A stretch of 64,000 bases of DNA from Schistocerca nitens (lineage: Eukaryota > Arthropoda > Insecta > Orthoptera > Acrididae). How positions within the stretch are numbered: position 1 is the first letter of the stretch; the number at the start of each line of letters is the position of its first letter. The translations under genes and the position numbers were made by a program. Under the pieces are notes generated by a model. That model ran no database searches, was not told the origin of the DNA, and saw only the letters and a list, made by a program, of their open reading frames with translations. Below are positions 1 through 12,405 of this stretch, piece by piece. The stretch is from positions 502,712,109 through 502,776,108 of the forward strand of contig NC_064614.1 in the NCBI RefSeq assembly GCF_023898315.1. The letters are read 5' to 3'.

Positions 1-259
1 TCCCAGTACCTACCGCAACCTACATCCTTCTGAATCTGCTTAGTTTATTCATCTCTTGGTCTCCCTCTACGATTTTTACCCTCCACGCTGCCCTCCAACA
101 CTAAATTGGTGATCCCCTGATGCCTCAGAACATGTCCTACCAACCGATCCCTTCTTCTAGTCAAGTTGTGCCACAAACTTCTCTTCTCCCCAATCCTATT
201 GAATACTTCCTCATTAGTTATGTGATCTACCCATCTAATCTTCAGCATTCTTCTGTAGT
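1..259 (-). mobile_element. LINE-A, 3' end fragment (5'-truncated)
   Basis: The minus strand encodes the C-terminal tail of the same LINE found near 43.5-45.8 kb and 59.3-62.6 kb: residues such as RWVDHITNEEV and SLWHNLTRRRDRLVGHVLRH recur in all three. The copy runs off the left edge of the window and stops abruptly near 259, where Tc1-like sequence begins, as expected for a 5'-truncated insertion. One substitution (LNRIG to FNRIG) and the missing 5' part make it inactive. Confidence 0.85.
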
Positions 260-507
260 AGGGATGTTTAGGAGTGTGAAAATTTCGCGTACAGACTATG
301 ACATAAGTGACACACACACATAATCACCTGACCACGTTCGACGTTCGTGAGTTCCGCGCTGTGCCCTATTCTGCTCTCTCATGATGTCTAACGACTACTG
401 AGGTAACCGATAGTGGAGCACCAGCCAGTAGGTGGCAGTATAATGCACCTAATATGAAATAAAGTATATTTTTGGGAGTGTCCGCATACTTTTGATCACT
501 TAGTGTA
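260..507 (-). mobile_element. Tc1-like transposon end fragment
   Basis: The stretch ends in TTTTGATCACTTAGTGTA, which resembles the terminal inverted repeat of a Tc1-like family, with a TA at 506-507. The minus strand before it reads as the N-terminal part of a transposase with frameshifts. Only one end is present; LINE-A sequence abuts it at about 259, so the LINE probably inserted into this transposon. The family assignment rests on recalled repeat sequence. Confidence 0.6.
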
Positions 508-1587
508 TCTGAGCTGTTGAGGCAACAACTGCAGTTTAGATTTGACAACCTGTTCAGAAACGTACCGGCGAGCTGCATGAGAAATCCTGTTGGCTGTTGC
601 TAAAATATTGCTGGCACAGTCGCAGTAGCGGGGCGGATTTCCATGTGCCATGTTTCCGTGGCCACCTATGGCACCAGGGGCGGTCTCCTGTCATAATATA
701 GCTCGGCGTAGGGACTATAAATACTGGCCATTCAGTCCGTAGCAGCAACACTGGAATTCATACTACAACTGGCCCTGGTTTCCTGGCTACAGCTGCTACC
801 ACAACAATCTGCACATAAGATGGTCCCTTGTGGGCTCAGTAGCTTCGACTCTGCCTAGCTGCGTCATCAGCCTGACTGCTGGTTTAGAAGCCGCCACTAG
901 GCCAGATGGTTTCAGGCCTGGAAGGGGTGCTACCAAGGGAAGACCACCTGTAGCGTGTCTTTGTCCGGCACTACAGCCAACTCCAGGAGTCAAAGGTCTT
1001 GCGCTGGGAGTCGTTTTATCGCGCCTGATGTCAATGACAGCTGTCGCGCGAGCCCATCGCCCCCTTAGGCGCCTCCTTTTAAGTCAGCACTGCCGCCTAG
1101 TAGTGACGCGCATTGCTGCGAGCCGTGCACACAGCTGAGAGTTATGCTGAGGTAGCAACAACTGCCTAGGTGACCATACACCTACCATGACGCAATCAAC
1201 GACCAGTGTATGGAAGTCTTGCAGAACAAAGAATGTTGTTGCTAACTGAGCTCTCCTGAATCTGCTGTCACCACATTACTTGTAGAACGCACCCCCACCT
1301 TTCCGCACACACAACTTTGGGGCAGCAGCAACGGTTCTGGCTTATAATGGTATGTGCATTGCTGACGCCATTACAACTGCTGTCAAAAGAAAGCAGGACG
1401 TCGTGGGAGAGCGATCAACAACATCGTTTCAGCGTAATTACAGTAAAAACGCCTAATTTCTTGAATTGGATGAGTGGATGGAAGATTAGATTCGTGAAAG
1501 TGGACCATTTACTTGATTTAAGCGATTTTAGGGACACACTAATTAAATAGCTGGTGGTTTGCATCCAGCTGAATGTGGGCTGTGTAA
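508..1587. other. No gene recognised; possible core promoter
   Basis: No coding feature is supported; open frames here are short and unrelated to families I know. A TATA-like CTATAAATA at 715-723, followed by ATTCAGTC about 10-15 bases later, looks like a small core promoter. This could belong to an unrecognised LTR-like repeat, but I cannot delimit one. Confidence 0.4.
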
Positions 1588-1602
1588 CATGTTGGAGCAT
1601 GG

Positions 1603-1875
1603 ATGAGATTTTCACTCTGCAGCGGAGTGTGCGCTGATATGAAACTTCCTGACAGATTAAAACTGTGTGCCGGGCCGAGACTCGAACTCGGGATCTTTGC
1701 CTTTCGCGGGCAAGTGCTCTACCAGCTGAGCTAACCAAGCACGACTCACAGCCCGTCCTCACAGCTTTACTTCTGCCAGTACCTCCTTTCCTACCTTCCA
1801 AACTTGCCCGCGAAAGGCAAAGGTCCCGAGTTCGAGTCTCGGCCCAGCACACAGTTTTCATCTGTCAGGAAGTTT
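1603..1875. repeat. SINE-like element with inverted tRNA-like arms
   Basis: A 273-bp insertion is bounded by identical 15-bp direct repeats, CATGTTGGAGCATGG, at 1588-1602 and 1876-1890. The left arm (about 1640-1714) holds, on the minus strand, a tRNA-like segment with an A-box (TAGCTCAGCTGGTAGAGCA) and a B-box (GAGTTCGAGTCTC). The right arm (about 1800-1875) is its reverse complement, so the RNA could fold into a long hairpin. Long TSDs point to LINE-driven retroposition rather than a DNA transposon. Confidence 0.75.
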
Positions 1876-1890
1876 CATGTTGGAGCATGG

Positions 1891-2385
1891 TGCTCCATGT
1901 GCCCAGTCACCAGCAGTAATTTATTTTAAGCTTGGTCATTAAACAAGAGTATGGAGAGAATGCACGAGGTTGACGCTCACAAGCCAACATCACCAACATA
2001 ACTTCATATAAGTGGCGATCAAAAAGTTTCCGTTTGAGGGTGTTGCTGCAGCATATGCTACCCAGCACTACTCCGATGCGGGTATGTAATCACTGACTTG
2101 GAGGCAAAGAGTTAGCGTGGCCTTCGAATCAAAACTTTTTGATTGCTCATTATATTTTAAGGCGAGAAAAGCACACTTGCAAGATATGAACACCACCAAT
2201 CTCTCCTGCACAAAAATTTGATCCATTATTCTGATAGTATGCAGCTATGACCTTCTGGCAGTACCGTTTCTAATTTTTTCGCACCATTTAGTTTTCACTC
2301 TCTCCACCCCACTGTATCCATGAAGTACTGTACGCTGGAGGGAGAACCAGAACCCTCTCATCCGTGGACCAAGTGGAGTAGAGGA
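1891..2385. other. No gene recognised
   Basis: Unique-looking sequence with no open frame, TIR or tRNA-like motif that I can support. Confidence 0.5.
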
Positions 2386-2600
2386 TTGGTTAGTACATTG
2401 GATTCGTATTCGGTGGATGATGGTTCAGACCCGCGTCTGGCCGTCTTGATTTAGGTTTCTCGTTATTTCCGTAAACCACTTAAGGCAAATGCTGGGATGG
2501 TTCTTTCGAAAGGGCTCAGCTGCTTTCCTTCTCCATCTTTCCCTAATCCGAGCTTGTGCTCGAATGACCTCGTTGCCGACGTGGTGTTAAACACCAGTCT
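2386..2600 (+). repeat. tRNA-derived SINE, class C
   Basis: A tRNA-like head ends in the B-box-like GGTTCAGACCCGCG (about 2425-2440). It is followed by a body (TGATTTAGGTTTCTCGT, GCAAATGCTGGGATGGTTC) that recurs inverted at 5644-5830. No clear TSD was found, and the copy looks diverged. Confidence 0.6.
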
Positions 2601-3270
2601 CCTCATCCTCCTTTTATTTGCGGCCTGTTGAAAGCGAGGGAAGAGGAAGGGGGAGATACATATCTGCCCAACTTGTTTTCATATCTTGTTCGAGAAACAT
2701 GCTATTTTGCGGGAAAAATGTGTAACTGGTTAGCATGAGCACATGTCCACCTCACAAACATATGCGTTCAATATTATTTAAAAAATGTTGTCGTATTAAC
2801 ATTCTGCAGATAAATCGAAATGAATAAATTTAAGCAACTAAAGAATTATTATGAAACGTAGTTAATGATTTTAGATACGCAATTTAATCATGCCAATCAC
2901 TTTGAAGAATAGTGCATGCCATGCAAACGTACTTCACGGTAACTATGACAGATTTAAAATCGAGAAAAGGTGACGGACAACAGTAATTATAATTAAATAA
3001 CGCTCCGCTACTTCTTTAATGACACACTCGTTCGTTTCATTCATTTACATTGCATTTGTGAATTGCAATATAAAAAATGTTCAAAGTAAAAAGAGATGTC
3101 TGGCACCAGCTACAGATCAGCAACCGTGCACTTTGACACAGTGAACGAAGTATGTTACCGATATCAGAACACTATTTCACAAACTTCTTACTCAGTACCT
3201 CACGCTCAGGCATTAAGCGGCTGCAGCGGTGCGTAGCAGGTGGCAAACGCGCAAAGCATAAAAGTTGTAA
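2601..3270. other. No gene recognised
   Basis: AT-rich, no supported coding or repeat feature. Confidence 0.5.
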
Positions 3271-3466
3271 AAATGGTTCAAATGGCTCTGAGCACTATGG
3301 GACTCAATTGCTGACGTCATAAGTCCCCTAGAACTTAGAACTACTTAAACCTAACTAACCTAAGGACATCACACACATCCATGCCCGAGGCAGGATTCGA
3401 ACCTGCGACCGTAGCGGTCGCGCGGTTCCAGACTGTAGCTCCTAGAACCGCTCGGCCACACCGAGA
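3271..3466 (-). repeat. tRNA-derived SINE, class A
   Basis: Minus-oriented copy of the commonest repeat in the window. The tRNA-like head contains the B-box GGTTCGAATCCTGCC. It is followed by the core CCTTAGGTTAGTTAGGTTTA and the 3' tail GTGCTCAGAGCCATTTGAAC. The head is slightly decayed (ACACCGAGATC replaces the usual start) and no TSD is evident. Confidence 0.9.
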
Positions 3467-3855
3467 TCATAGCTGTTTACTATCATAATAAAGGCCAAAT
3501 ATTAGAGCGGCCTCGATTGCTGGAGTGTTATATCGCTAGTTAGCTTTTTTCTTCTCAAAATATTACGTAAAGTTGGCGATATTTCCTTGTGAGACATGGG
3601 GATTAAAAGTGTCTGTAACAAGATGTGTAGCTTTGGTATTAGTATTAAATCCTTTCGCATTGGGTTTCTGCTATTATAGTGGGCACGGGCTTTGTAATAA
3701 GTGAGCTAGGCGTAGAGATAGTTGCAGCGTTACATGTATGTACGCGAGTTGATCGGCCGCCTGGAATTGGTACAAGGTACGGCTACACACCGGTGGGCCC
3801 AGATCTCAGGGCAGTCCGCGGCAATTCCGGCTTCTGGCTAAGTGACCGATAACAG
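3467..3855. other. No gene recognised
   Basis: Gap between two SINEs with no supported feature. Confidence 0.5.
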
Positions 3856-3866
3856 CGGGACCAGGT

Positions 3867-4073
3867 TGGTTCAAATGGTTCAAATGGCTCTGAGCACTAT
3901 GGGACTTAACTTCTAAGGTCATCAGTCCCCTAGAACTTAGAACTACTTAAACCTAACTAACCTAAGGACGTCACACACACATCTATGCCCGAGGCAGGAT
4001 TCGAACCTGCGGCCGTAGCGGTCGCGCGGTTCCAGACTGTAGCGCCAAGAACCGCTCGGCTACCGCGGCCGGC
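3867..4073 (-). repeat. tRNA-derived SINE, class A, with TSD
   Basis: Complete minus-oriented copy flanked by the 11-bp duplication CGGGACCAGGT at 3856-3866 and 4074-4084. The 3' tail carries an extra TTGGTTCAAATGG repeat unit, and the tRNA-like head ends in the typical GCCGGCC. Confidence 0.95.
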
Positions 4074-4084
4074 CGGGACCAGGT

Positions 4085-5640
4085 ACAAAGACTAGCAGCA
4101 AAGAACCGGATATGGGTAAATCCCAGTACACGGAATGTTGGCGACAGACAGTCGCTTAAGAGGACAGACAATGTACCAAATAATGGTCAACTTTGAGACA
4201 AACTGAAATATGGCTTCTTACAGCTCACGGTCTATAATAATTTACATCCAATTCTGTAGAAAATCTGAATACATCGACGTTCGCAGATAAATGAAGCACA
4301 GCCAATGACACAATAGTAATTTCAATAACTTTAGAAAACCAAAAGTTAATATTTACACTGACTAAACATTTTCATAATTATCTTCTGAATTAACAACTTT
4401 TAATCTCTTCATGAGATTTCAGCAAACGATATCTCAGATGATAGCACTGCGCTGTAGAACCATCCCTGAAAGCTACGTATCGCACCTGTACCTATTTTAT
4501 TTATTGATTTACGACGTCTTTTAAGTCTGTTTCATTATGAAAATGTTCGCCTAAACGCTGTAACAAAGTTCCTACATAGTAAATGAACATAGCATCAGTA
4601 CCTCATATTGTCATGCTTCTGTAGTTAATTAATAAACATTTCACTATTTTTCCAGTAACTTAATTTAAATGTTGATTGCAAGCGCTGTTAAAAATTGTGC
4701 TAATTTATAAGAGATCAGTCACATGTGTTAACAGACACCACGCCTGAAAAGAGAAGCAAAAGAAACTTCTGTCAGGAAGGCATAAATAACTATTTAAACA
4801 ATACTTGAAGACAATCTGTTGTCATTCACTGTGAGCACACTTGCATAAGAATCCTGGCTTGATTATATATGAACCAACTATTATTTATGGTTATTGTAAA
4901 TGATCTGAGTGTAACCGAATGTTTGACCGTGGAAGAAATTCGTGGGAGGGAAAGATTTTTGCAACGAAAGTATTTAAGACAGTTATTGTAAAACATCGTA
5001 AGTAAAGAAGCACTGTTGACGACACATACATAAATCTAAACATCTGAAGATGGGCTGAACGTAAAATGAATGTACTCTCAAAAATGGGCGTTTTGAGACA
5101 TAATTTGTTGGCATGTCGTGTCGGGAAAGTGTGCCGTTCATATCGGTGAGTTACCCCACAAACATCGTCACGACCGGTATAGTTTTGAGTCCATGCGCTA
5201 AGAGGGCTACTGTCCCGTCATGTGAGGTGGCCCACGAGCCTAAACAAGCACGTGAATCAGGCCCGCGGGTCACCAAAGGTTGCCCATACCTGCTTCACAT
5301 CAACAGTCACTTCACCTAAGGAATCAACATGCGTCACCAAGCGACAAACAGAATACTGTCCTCAAAGCAGGAGAAATTTGACATTCTGAATGCTTACTGC
5401 GCCATATTTTGATCTGGTGGCAGAAAGTGGAACTATTATTCATTTCAGCATACTCCTCGAGAGCACCGATTAAAGAACATACATGCGATGTTTCAGTGTT
5501 CTGCGGTGTATACAGCCCGCATTGAAGTTCTCTGAACACCGTAAGTTTAATTATAAGCATCTGGTACTACAATTAATGAATTGTTTGGTGTTTTTAGTTA
5601 ATAGCTAGCTAGGAAAGAAGGAAGTAAGTAAGAAAGAAGG
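4085..5640. other. No gene recognised
   Basis: AT-rich sequence with only short, non-homologous open frames. Nothing supported. Confidence 0.5.
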
Positions 5641-5643
5641 ATT

Positions 5644-5830
5644 AGGGCTTAACGTCCCGTTAGCGATGAGGTCATTAGAGACCAAGCACAAGCTCGGACA
5701 GGGGAGTGATACAGAAGGAAATCTGCTCTATAAAAGATCGTTCCTACATCTGCCCTAAACGATTTAGTGAAACCACACAAGACCTAATTCTGGGTAGTCT
5801 GGGACTTGGCGCTGTGTCACGTTGTTAGCA
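5644..5830 (-). repeat. tRNA-derived SINE class C, diverged copy
   Basis: Minus-strand match to the class C body at 2386-2600: GATTTAGTGAAACCACACAAG and ACCTAATTCTGG mirror the body near the head, and GAGGTCATTAGAGACC the tail side. Several small gaps, and the head is mostly lost. Confidence 0.55.
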
Positions 5831-6064
5831 AAATTTGGCCCACGAAAAAAAATATTTCCTCAATCAACCATTTACAGTGTAAACGTCGTCGAAAGTATTT
5901 AATATTAGCAGAGAGAACTGACCCAATTGGAACTGACAACAATATGTTTTAGTTGCTCTCAGAATATTTTCTTTACGATTGATAACTGCCGCAGTTGTTT
6001 GTAAGACTGTTTGAACTTGTATAACTTTACACTTTCTTTCATCAAACTTAACATTAATTTTACT

Positions 6065-6260
6065 AACGGTTCAAATGGCTCTAAGCACTATGCGACTTAA
6101 CATCTGAGGTCATCAGTCCCCTAGACTTAGAACTACTTAAACCTAACTAACCTAAGGACATCACACACATCCATGTCCGAGGCAGGATTCGAACCTGCGA
6201 CCGCAGCAGCAGCGCGGTTCCGTACTGAAGCGCCTAGAACCCCTCGGCCACAGCGGCCGC
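6065..6260 (-). repeat. tRNA-derived SINE, class A, with TSD
   Basis: Complete minus-oriented copy bounded by the 13-bp duplication CATTAATTTTACT at 6052-6064 and 6261-6273. Head, core and tail are all present, which makes it a useful intact reference copy. Confidence 0.95.
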
Positions 6261-6273
6261 CATTAATTTTACT

Positions 6274-9200
6274 GGAAAGGTTATACTTGCGCTAGAATGC
6301 AGTTGTCTCTGCATTTCTAGGAACAGGATCAACCGTCGCAAGTTTTCCCGAATGCTGCTGTTAAACGAATTTCTTAAAGAGTTACTTTGCCTTCCGCTTT
6401 GCCCAGGTTTTTTGTTAATACGTTCTTCAATTCGATAACTTTGCAAGAAGAAGAGAAATTAGCGGTTACACTGTGAAATGATGATACCTACAGACGGAGG
6501 GTGGATCAATTTTAAATTAGACAGTCCTCTGATATTCCATCTGTTTACTAGGCAAAAATACAGTTATGTCCTCTTTCATAAAAATTACTTTTCGTGAAAA
6601 GCATATCATGATTTTAGGAACTTAGAATATACAACACTAAGGAAAATGACGACGAAAACATCTAATCCTAAATAAAACAGAAATTAAAGCAATTAAAATG
6701 GCAGTCTGCAAAATGTCTTACCTTCTCATACGAGTCATTCATTTACCTCTGTGACTGAAGGCATATAATCAGAAGGACAAGACGGATCTTGTAGTACGTA
6801 TCGTGAATAAGTATGAAACATTAAAATCGTTGTATTGATAAAGAAAGAATCATGAAATAGTTTGCTTATTAGCTTGATATCTTTTCTCATAAGAAATAAT
6901 ATTTGTAGAGACAAAATCTTCAAACTCCGAGAGCATTGCATGTCTCATGGACAGGCTGCAGCAACAAATCAGAGTTTTGTAAAAAAAAAAAAATGGCTTC
7001 ATTAATTGCTTGATTGTAGGACAGCAAAGAAACTAAGATGGGGCCAACCAGGAAAAAATATGTGAGAAAACGGTGTTCATATGAGTGTGTTCAGGCAGGG
7101 CTGTCATTTGGCGGAGTAGTTCTAACACTTAATCTCGTTTGAAGCTACAAAAGCGATATCATTACAGCTGTTGTGTGGTAACCATCTCCATTTCGTAGAG
7201 CCACTTCTTTGGAGCTTAATACCAATGCTGTTCTCTTTCAGTTTACGAAATAACCTGAGTAGTTACCCATATTAACTCTGTCTTAATTTGCACTGTGTTT
7301 GTAGACTAATCGTATGTGATGATTTCCTGAGTAGCCATTGCTTCTTGGACCGTGATATTCTTCTTTATTTTCACCAGATGATAACCGAAGACGCTAATGC
7401 TTTTCGAAACGAAACATAAAGACGTAACATACTTAAACACATTAAAATCTTACAGATTTTATTGCAACGTGGTCGTAAGCTATACAAGGAAAGCCAGTAC
7501 ACAAATGCGGTTCTACTGTGTAAATGTGGTGTCCGAAAGAATGTTATGTTTACAGAGTCCATAAAATTCATTAAACAGAAACAGCATGTAATAAAATATT
7601 ATGCTGCGCTATCTGTAGAGATACTTCTTCGGAGGAATTTGCGGAATTCCTCAATTACAACATTCCATTAAGTGCAACGCGTAACTCAGAGATAAGTTCC
7701 GTTTAATCTTCATTCATAAAATTAATATACCGGTTATTGATAAGGAAGTCAGGGGCTCTGACTCGCAGGCACAGCGTTCTCGGTATTTGTTTATTCGTTG
7801 CCTCATGATTTATGTTACTGCTCTTTCTACACATAAACTGAGAATATGACAGACGAGAAACATGTTTCTGTGTTTCTAAATGATTTCTTCATTCTTTGTC
7901 AGCAAACTGTCACAGGATGACCAAACTCCTGCTCAAGAATATTCCACTGACATTTGTAATCTCTGAACTAGTCTGTCGCTAAATTAAATGTCCCGAGGTC
8001 ACTAATTACGTTCTATTTAACGATTCTGTTCACAGGGCGGCTCAGACCGAATCTTTTCTCTTAATGCAAAAAGAAGTCTGTCTACTTTCATCTCTTCACC
8101 GATGGCCGCTTTAGATATTTAATGGGTCAATGGGGCGGGGGCGGTGGTGGACTGACGATTTTAAATTCGTACTGAGTGTTAGAAGAACAATATAAGAAAA
8201 GAGAAATTGTAGATAACTGGTCTTTAGATGAAGCTCCTATCGAAACATTCCAATTCACCATCAATGTTTTGACGTAAATTATTAGAGCGTCTGTTAACAC
8301 ATCATGGGAACGAAGACAAATACTAGTCACTAATCTGCAGTAAAATAAGGTTTCAGGAGTTCCTACTTTTAATTCACTGGTGTGCAAAACGTAAGGACGA
8401 AAGTAGCTTTCGAAAGCAGTCTTGCTGTCAAGTAACATAGGTCCATGAAGCTTGAACAGTTCATAGAAAGAACTGCTACAATATAGGACGAAAGATAACT
8501 GAGAGAAATATACAATGAGACAAACAATAGTAATACTTTTACTCAAACACAGTAACCAAACTGAAATCAACACGTTTTATGGTGATTCCTGGACATTAAA
8601 AAAGGTGAGTAATGGTTATAATATGGTGTATGATTGCCACGGAAAGTAATACATTACTCTACAACGCGCTCCAGTGCTGGCTACAATGTTGGTAAGAAGT
8701 TCCTGTGATAGGGCATTCCATTCTGCAAACAGTCAGGGGGAACGGACAGGCCAGTCCATTCGCGGTGCACAGCAACTGCTCTCTGAGTGACACTCACTGC
8801 CTTTACCAGTTCCTTCAGCTGCCTCGTGTTGCGGTGCCAGCCCCATTTGGGGCTGAGGTCACGCTAGCGTCACGCCTTGTGACGTCCAACTTTCTGTGCA
8901 CGACTGGGTGACCTCTGGTAACATGCTACCACAACATGAATCATTTTTACCGAATAGTTAATATGTTACGGTACGTCACCTACCTCGTCCTTAAGCTTTG
9001 CAGAGCAGTGTGATCTACAGTAGAGGAAGAGTGATTGGTGAAAGTATGAGGGACTACAAATTCCCGTCCTTGGAGTTAGTATTTAACTAGGTGCATTGTA
9101 ACTTTCTTTTCAGAACTTGCAGTTTCATCTCAATAATGGGACTGTTACGCTGATCCGAAGTGCAAGATTTTTAACCACAAACAGCGGTTCGGAAGACGTT

Positions 9201-9474
9201 GTAATATGACACGTACTAACGCCTTATTTATTTGACTTACTGGAGATGACGATGTATCAATTTTGCAGAAACTAAAGGGAGAAAGATGAGTGTTTAACGT
9301 CTGGGCAGTAACTAGGTCGTTAGAGACTGAGCACGTAACGGTTAGAAAAACAACAGTTGAAACTTGCATCAGTGTGACAGCACAGTTATTTCAACCTCTG
9401 TCCTCCATAACTATGATGTACAAGTTCACTCGGTGTGAAGAAACGGAGGATGTTGTAGGAAAAATTTTAAGTGT
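6274..9474. other. No gene recognised; one 148-codon open frame
   Basis: No repeat or conserved protein is supported here. The longest frame (8127-8573, minus) encodes a hydrophobic N-terminal half and ends in a run of prolines made by a G-rich tract. I do not recognise it and see no splice-consistent neighbours. The stretch may be intronic or intergenic host DNA. Confidence 0.5.
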
Positions 9475-9727
9475 CAGAATGAATCCTGCATTCTGCAGTG
9501 GAGTGAACGCTGGTTTGTAATCTCTTGGTCGGTTACAACTGTGTGCCGGGCCGGGACTCGAACTCGGAGCCTTGCCTTTCGCACGTTTTGCTCTTATTGA
9601 CTGAGCTATCTATGCACGACTCACTACCCACCCACAGAGCTGTAGTTCAGCCAGTGCCTCTGCCAAGACCTGCAAGATTCCGAGCTCGGGTCCCAATCCG
9701 CAACACAGTTTTAATCTACCAGGCAGA
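9475..9727. repeat. Inverted tRNA-like SINE, diverged copy
   Basis: Same architecture as 1603-1875. It has CTGTGTGCCGGGCCGGGACT, then a B-box-like GACTCGAACTCGG and a decayed A-box. An inverted partial repeat ends in CACAGTTTTAATCTACCAGG. Internal deletions and substitutions make it older, and no TSD was found. Confidence 0.6.
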
Positions 9728-10419
9728 ATGAGGCCCTGAGGGATCCTGTTAGAGCAATAATGAATATTTTCGGTAGGTCGGGATTCTTGTCACGGGAAAC
9801 AGACTCCCTTGGTGAACCGTCTTGAGTCACTGAAGGGTAGCACGCTATGCGTCATGCGAATTTAGAGATTTTATAATGTGCCTATGTCTACGTTTGACAA
9901 CATGGTGCTTGGGAAATCCGTCCTGTAACCAGTCAACAACGAATAAAAGCGAAGTTTCAAAATTAAAGGGAGCAAATCGGTATTGGATTCCCAGAACTAC
10001 GCTATTAAATCGGTCACAGAAAGCAAGAAACTTTAGGATTGGATATTTTTTGCTCCTGAACCAAAGGACGGAAAATTGGGGCGGGATTGTAGAGAGAAAC
10101 GGGGTCAAAATATTTTGGAAAGCTAAGGAAGATGGTATATGGAGAGTGTCGCGGTTTGAGGAAGATGTCTCTCCAAAGTCGCCACATGTCAGTCGCTGCA
10201 CGCACCTGATTGTGTTTCTACATTGCCGGATAAAAAAATGCAGCTCCTTCAAGGACCGGTCCATTTATTTGACAAGTGCTGGTGACCGGTAGTTTATGAG
10301 TGCAGGAGTATATAACAAATTCAGACCAGATCACACACATTTCACAGTAAGGCGTCTCCAAACAGCCCTCTTCAATCCACAGTGTACCGGCCCCATCCTC
10401 GCCCCCCTCTACCGCCAAT
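9728..10419. other. No gene recognised
   Basis: Overlapping frames of about 138 codons lie on both strands at 9845-10292, but neither resembles a known family and they are mutual antisense shadows. No repeat is identified with confidence. Confidence 0.45.
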
Positions 10420-10710
10420 GGAGACGTGTATTCTCGCATGCAAGCGATTGTAAAGGTGCAGGTGGTACCCTGCGATAGATTTTCCCAAGCACCTTGCACC
10501 TTTTGTTGCAATCGGATATGGTTCTTGCAGGCTATAGGAAATCAGGAAGGTCCCACTTCACTAAGTCCCACATGTGTTCAGTTGGCGAGAGATCTCGTGA
10601 CGTTACTAGTCAAGACAGTTACTCTATACTATGGAGCGCGAGTTGCGTAGCAGCAGGCGTATGTGGACACGCACTGTCCTGCTGAAAAAGCACACCATCT
10701 TCCATTCTTA
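10420..10710 (-). mobile_element. Tc1-like transposon relic (possible)
   Basis: Phrases such as GTGTTCAGTTGGCGAGAGAT and CACTGTCCTGCTGAAAAAGC match, from memory, the usual minus-strand text of Tc1-family transposase genes (the stretch encoding the DNA-A/HCR and FWQDDA-like region). No TIRs or continuous frame were found. Confidence 0.4.
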
Positions 10711-11275
10711 GAAATAGCATTAACACGGGGTTAACAACCTGTGAAATATAAATTATAGATTGCAGCAATCAGTCATCCTTGCTTAAATTTTACTATACAG
10801 ATCTAGATTTCAGCTAGAAGGTAGCCATTCTCGATGCAATATTCTTTTTCCTCAAAGCATGTAAGTCCCTGTTGATCGGGCTTTACCCACAGTTCATTGA
10901 ATTGTTGAGTAGTCATTTTGAGAAGGGCAGCATACTGAGTGCGTCCGTGTTGTTCAGCTTACCAAAATGCCACACCAAGTGAACGCAGAACACAGAAGTA
11001 TACTTATAAACAGTAGTGCTCACTGCAGGGCCACAAGTGTTCTCTAGTGGGCAGGGAAGTCAAGGACATCCTGAAGACAGTTCAGACCTCTATTTACTTC
11101 TCAACAATTTATATGGGATTGGTGCCTTTCCATTTTCCATAAGTTTAATAAATGCAAAAGATGCTCATAACAGACTTCAGTCATCAATGTTATATTCTGT
11201 TCACTATTTGGAAAAGTGTGCCACACAATGGAGTAACACAATTCAGTAACAGTAGAAATCACTTGCTTTTGAGAT
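10711..11275. other. No gene recognised
   Basis: No supported feature. Confidence 0.45.
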
Positions 11276-11628
11276 GAAGAGCTCGTTAAGCCATATTAGG
11301 AGCGCAATTTCATCAGGAAAGGATGTTCGTTGAATATTGTTGACAGAGAGAGGAAAATGTGAAATCTGAAGGCGCAAGATCAGTTGAATAAGGTCGGTGC
11401 GGAATTACTTCACAGCCCAACTCCTGTATAGTGGTTTTTGTCAGTCTACCAGACCGCAGGCTTGCGTTATCGTGGAGTATCATCTGTTCACGCAGTCTTC
11501 CTGGTCGTTCTTGGACTGCATCTGCAAGAAGTCTCAGTTGTGACAATAAATGTCAGCAGTTATGGTTACATTTCAGGGAAGCAACTTGTAGTGTAGCACA
11601 TCATCGCTGTCCCACCAAATGAATAACA
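11276..11628 (-). mobile_element. Mariner-like relic, distal part
   Basis: The minus strand reads the transposase C-terminal half: ILHDNASLRSGRLTKTTIQE followed by PYSTDLAPSDF, i.e. the second and third acidic residues of a mariner D,D(34)D triad with substitutions. The relic is interrupted at 11629 by the TIR element 11632-14130 and resumes at 14134. Confidence 0.7.
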
Positions 11629-11631
11629 TTA

Positions 11632-11745
11632 CACAGGCCAACGAAAAATTCTTTTTGAAAAACTTTTTTTTACTTTGATAGCTGATCTTTATAGATTTTT
11701 ATGACCTGAATCCAAATCTAGCCTTAGTTTTTTTGTATCACCCAT
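11632..11745 (+). repeat. Left terminal inverted repeat of the TIR element
   Basis: Begins CACAGGCCAACGAAAAATTC and contains GAATCCAAATC at 11708 and TGTATCACCCA at about 11734, matching the inverted right end in order and spacing apart from a gap of about 10 bases. Confidence 0.85.
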
Positions 11746-12405
11746 AGTTTTCTAGCAATATGCTTTTTATTATATAGTAGATAGTATAAAAATCCTATGC
11801 TATACGGTAAACGGGGAAATTAATGTAACGCTTTGTTACAACATAAGCATGGTTTGTATTTACAATGAGCAACTTAAAACAATAATATGTGTTAATAGAG
11901 GTTCCACTTGTCAGCTGGAATTTGTTTGTATTTTATTTCTCATTTTTCTTTGAAGCTTCTTGTGTAGCTTTTTCTACGATGAGTCGCTTGCTGAACTTCT
12001 CGGTGTAGTGACCAACAGGAATCCCCCATCATGCTGGTGTTCCAGCGGCCTTGGTAGTGTTTTTCCATCACTTTAATGTCCTGGTGAAAACGCTCTCCTT
12101 GCTCCTCACTAACATCTCTCATTCTGTCCGGGAAGTAATCAAGGTGACTGTTCAAAAAGTGAACTTTCAGGCTCATTATACATCCTAAAGTTTTAAACTT
12201 CTTTAACATTGTAGCTATAATAGAAACATATTCTAGGTCTTTTTCATGTCCTAAGAACTTCGTAACGACTCGCTTAAATGATACCCATACTTCTTTCTCA
12301 CTTAAGGTCATTGTGGATTCAAAGTTAACATCAAACATCAATTTTCTAATATCAGGTCCGACAAAGACGCCTTCTTTTAGTTTAGCTTCTGAAAGGTGTG
12401 GAAAA

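Noticed and set aside
830..1138. 102-codon plus frame in GC-rich DNA
   Set aside because: No homology, no splice context and a mirrored minus frame.
9845..10292. Opposed frames of 139 and 138 codons
   Set aside because: Mirror frames with no recognisable motifs on either strand.
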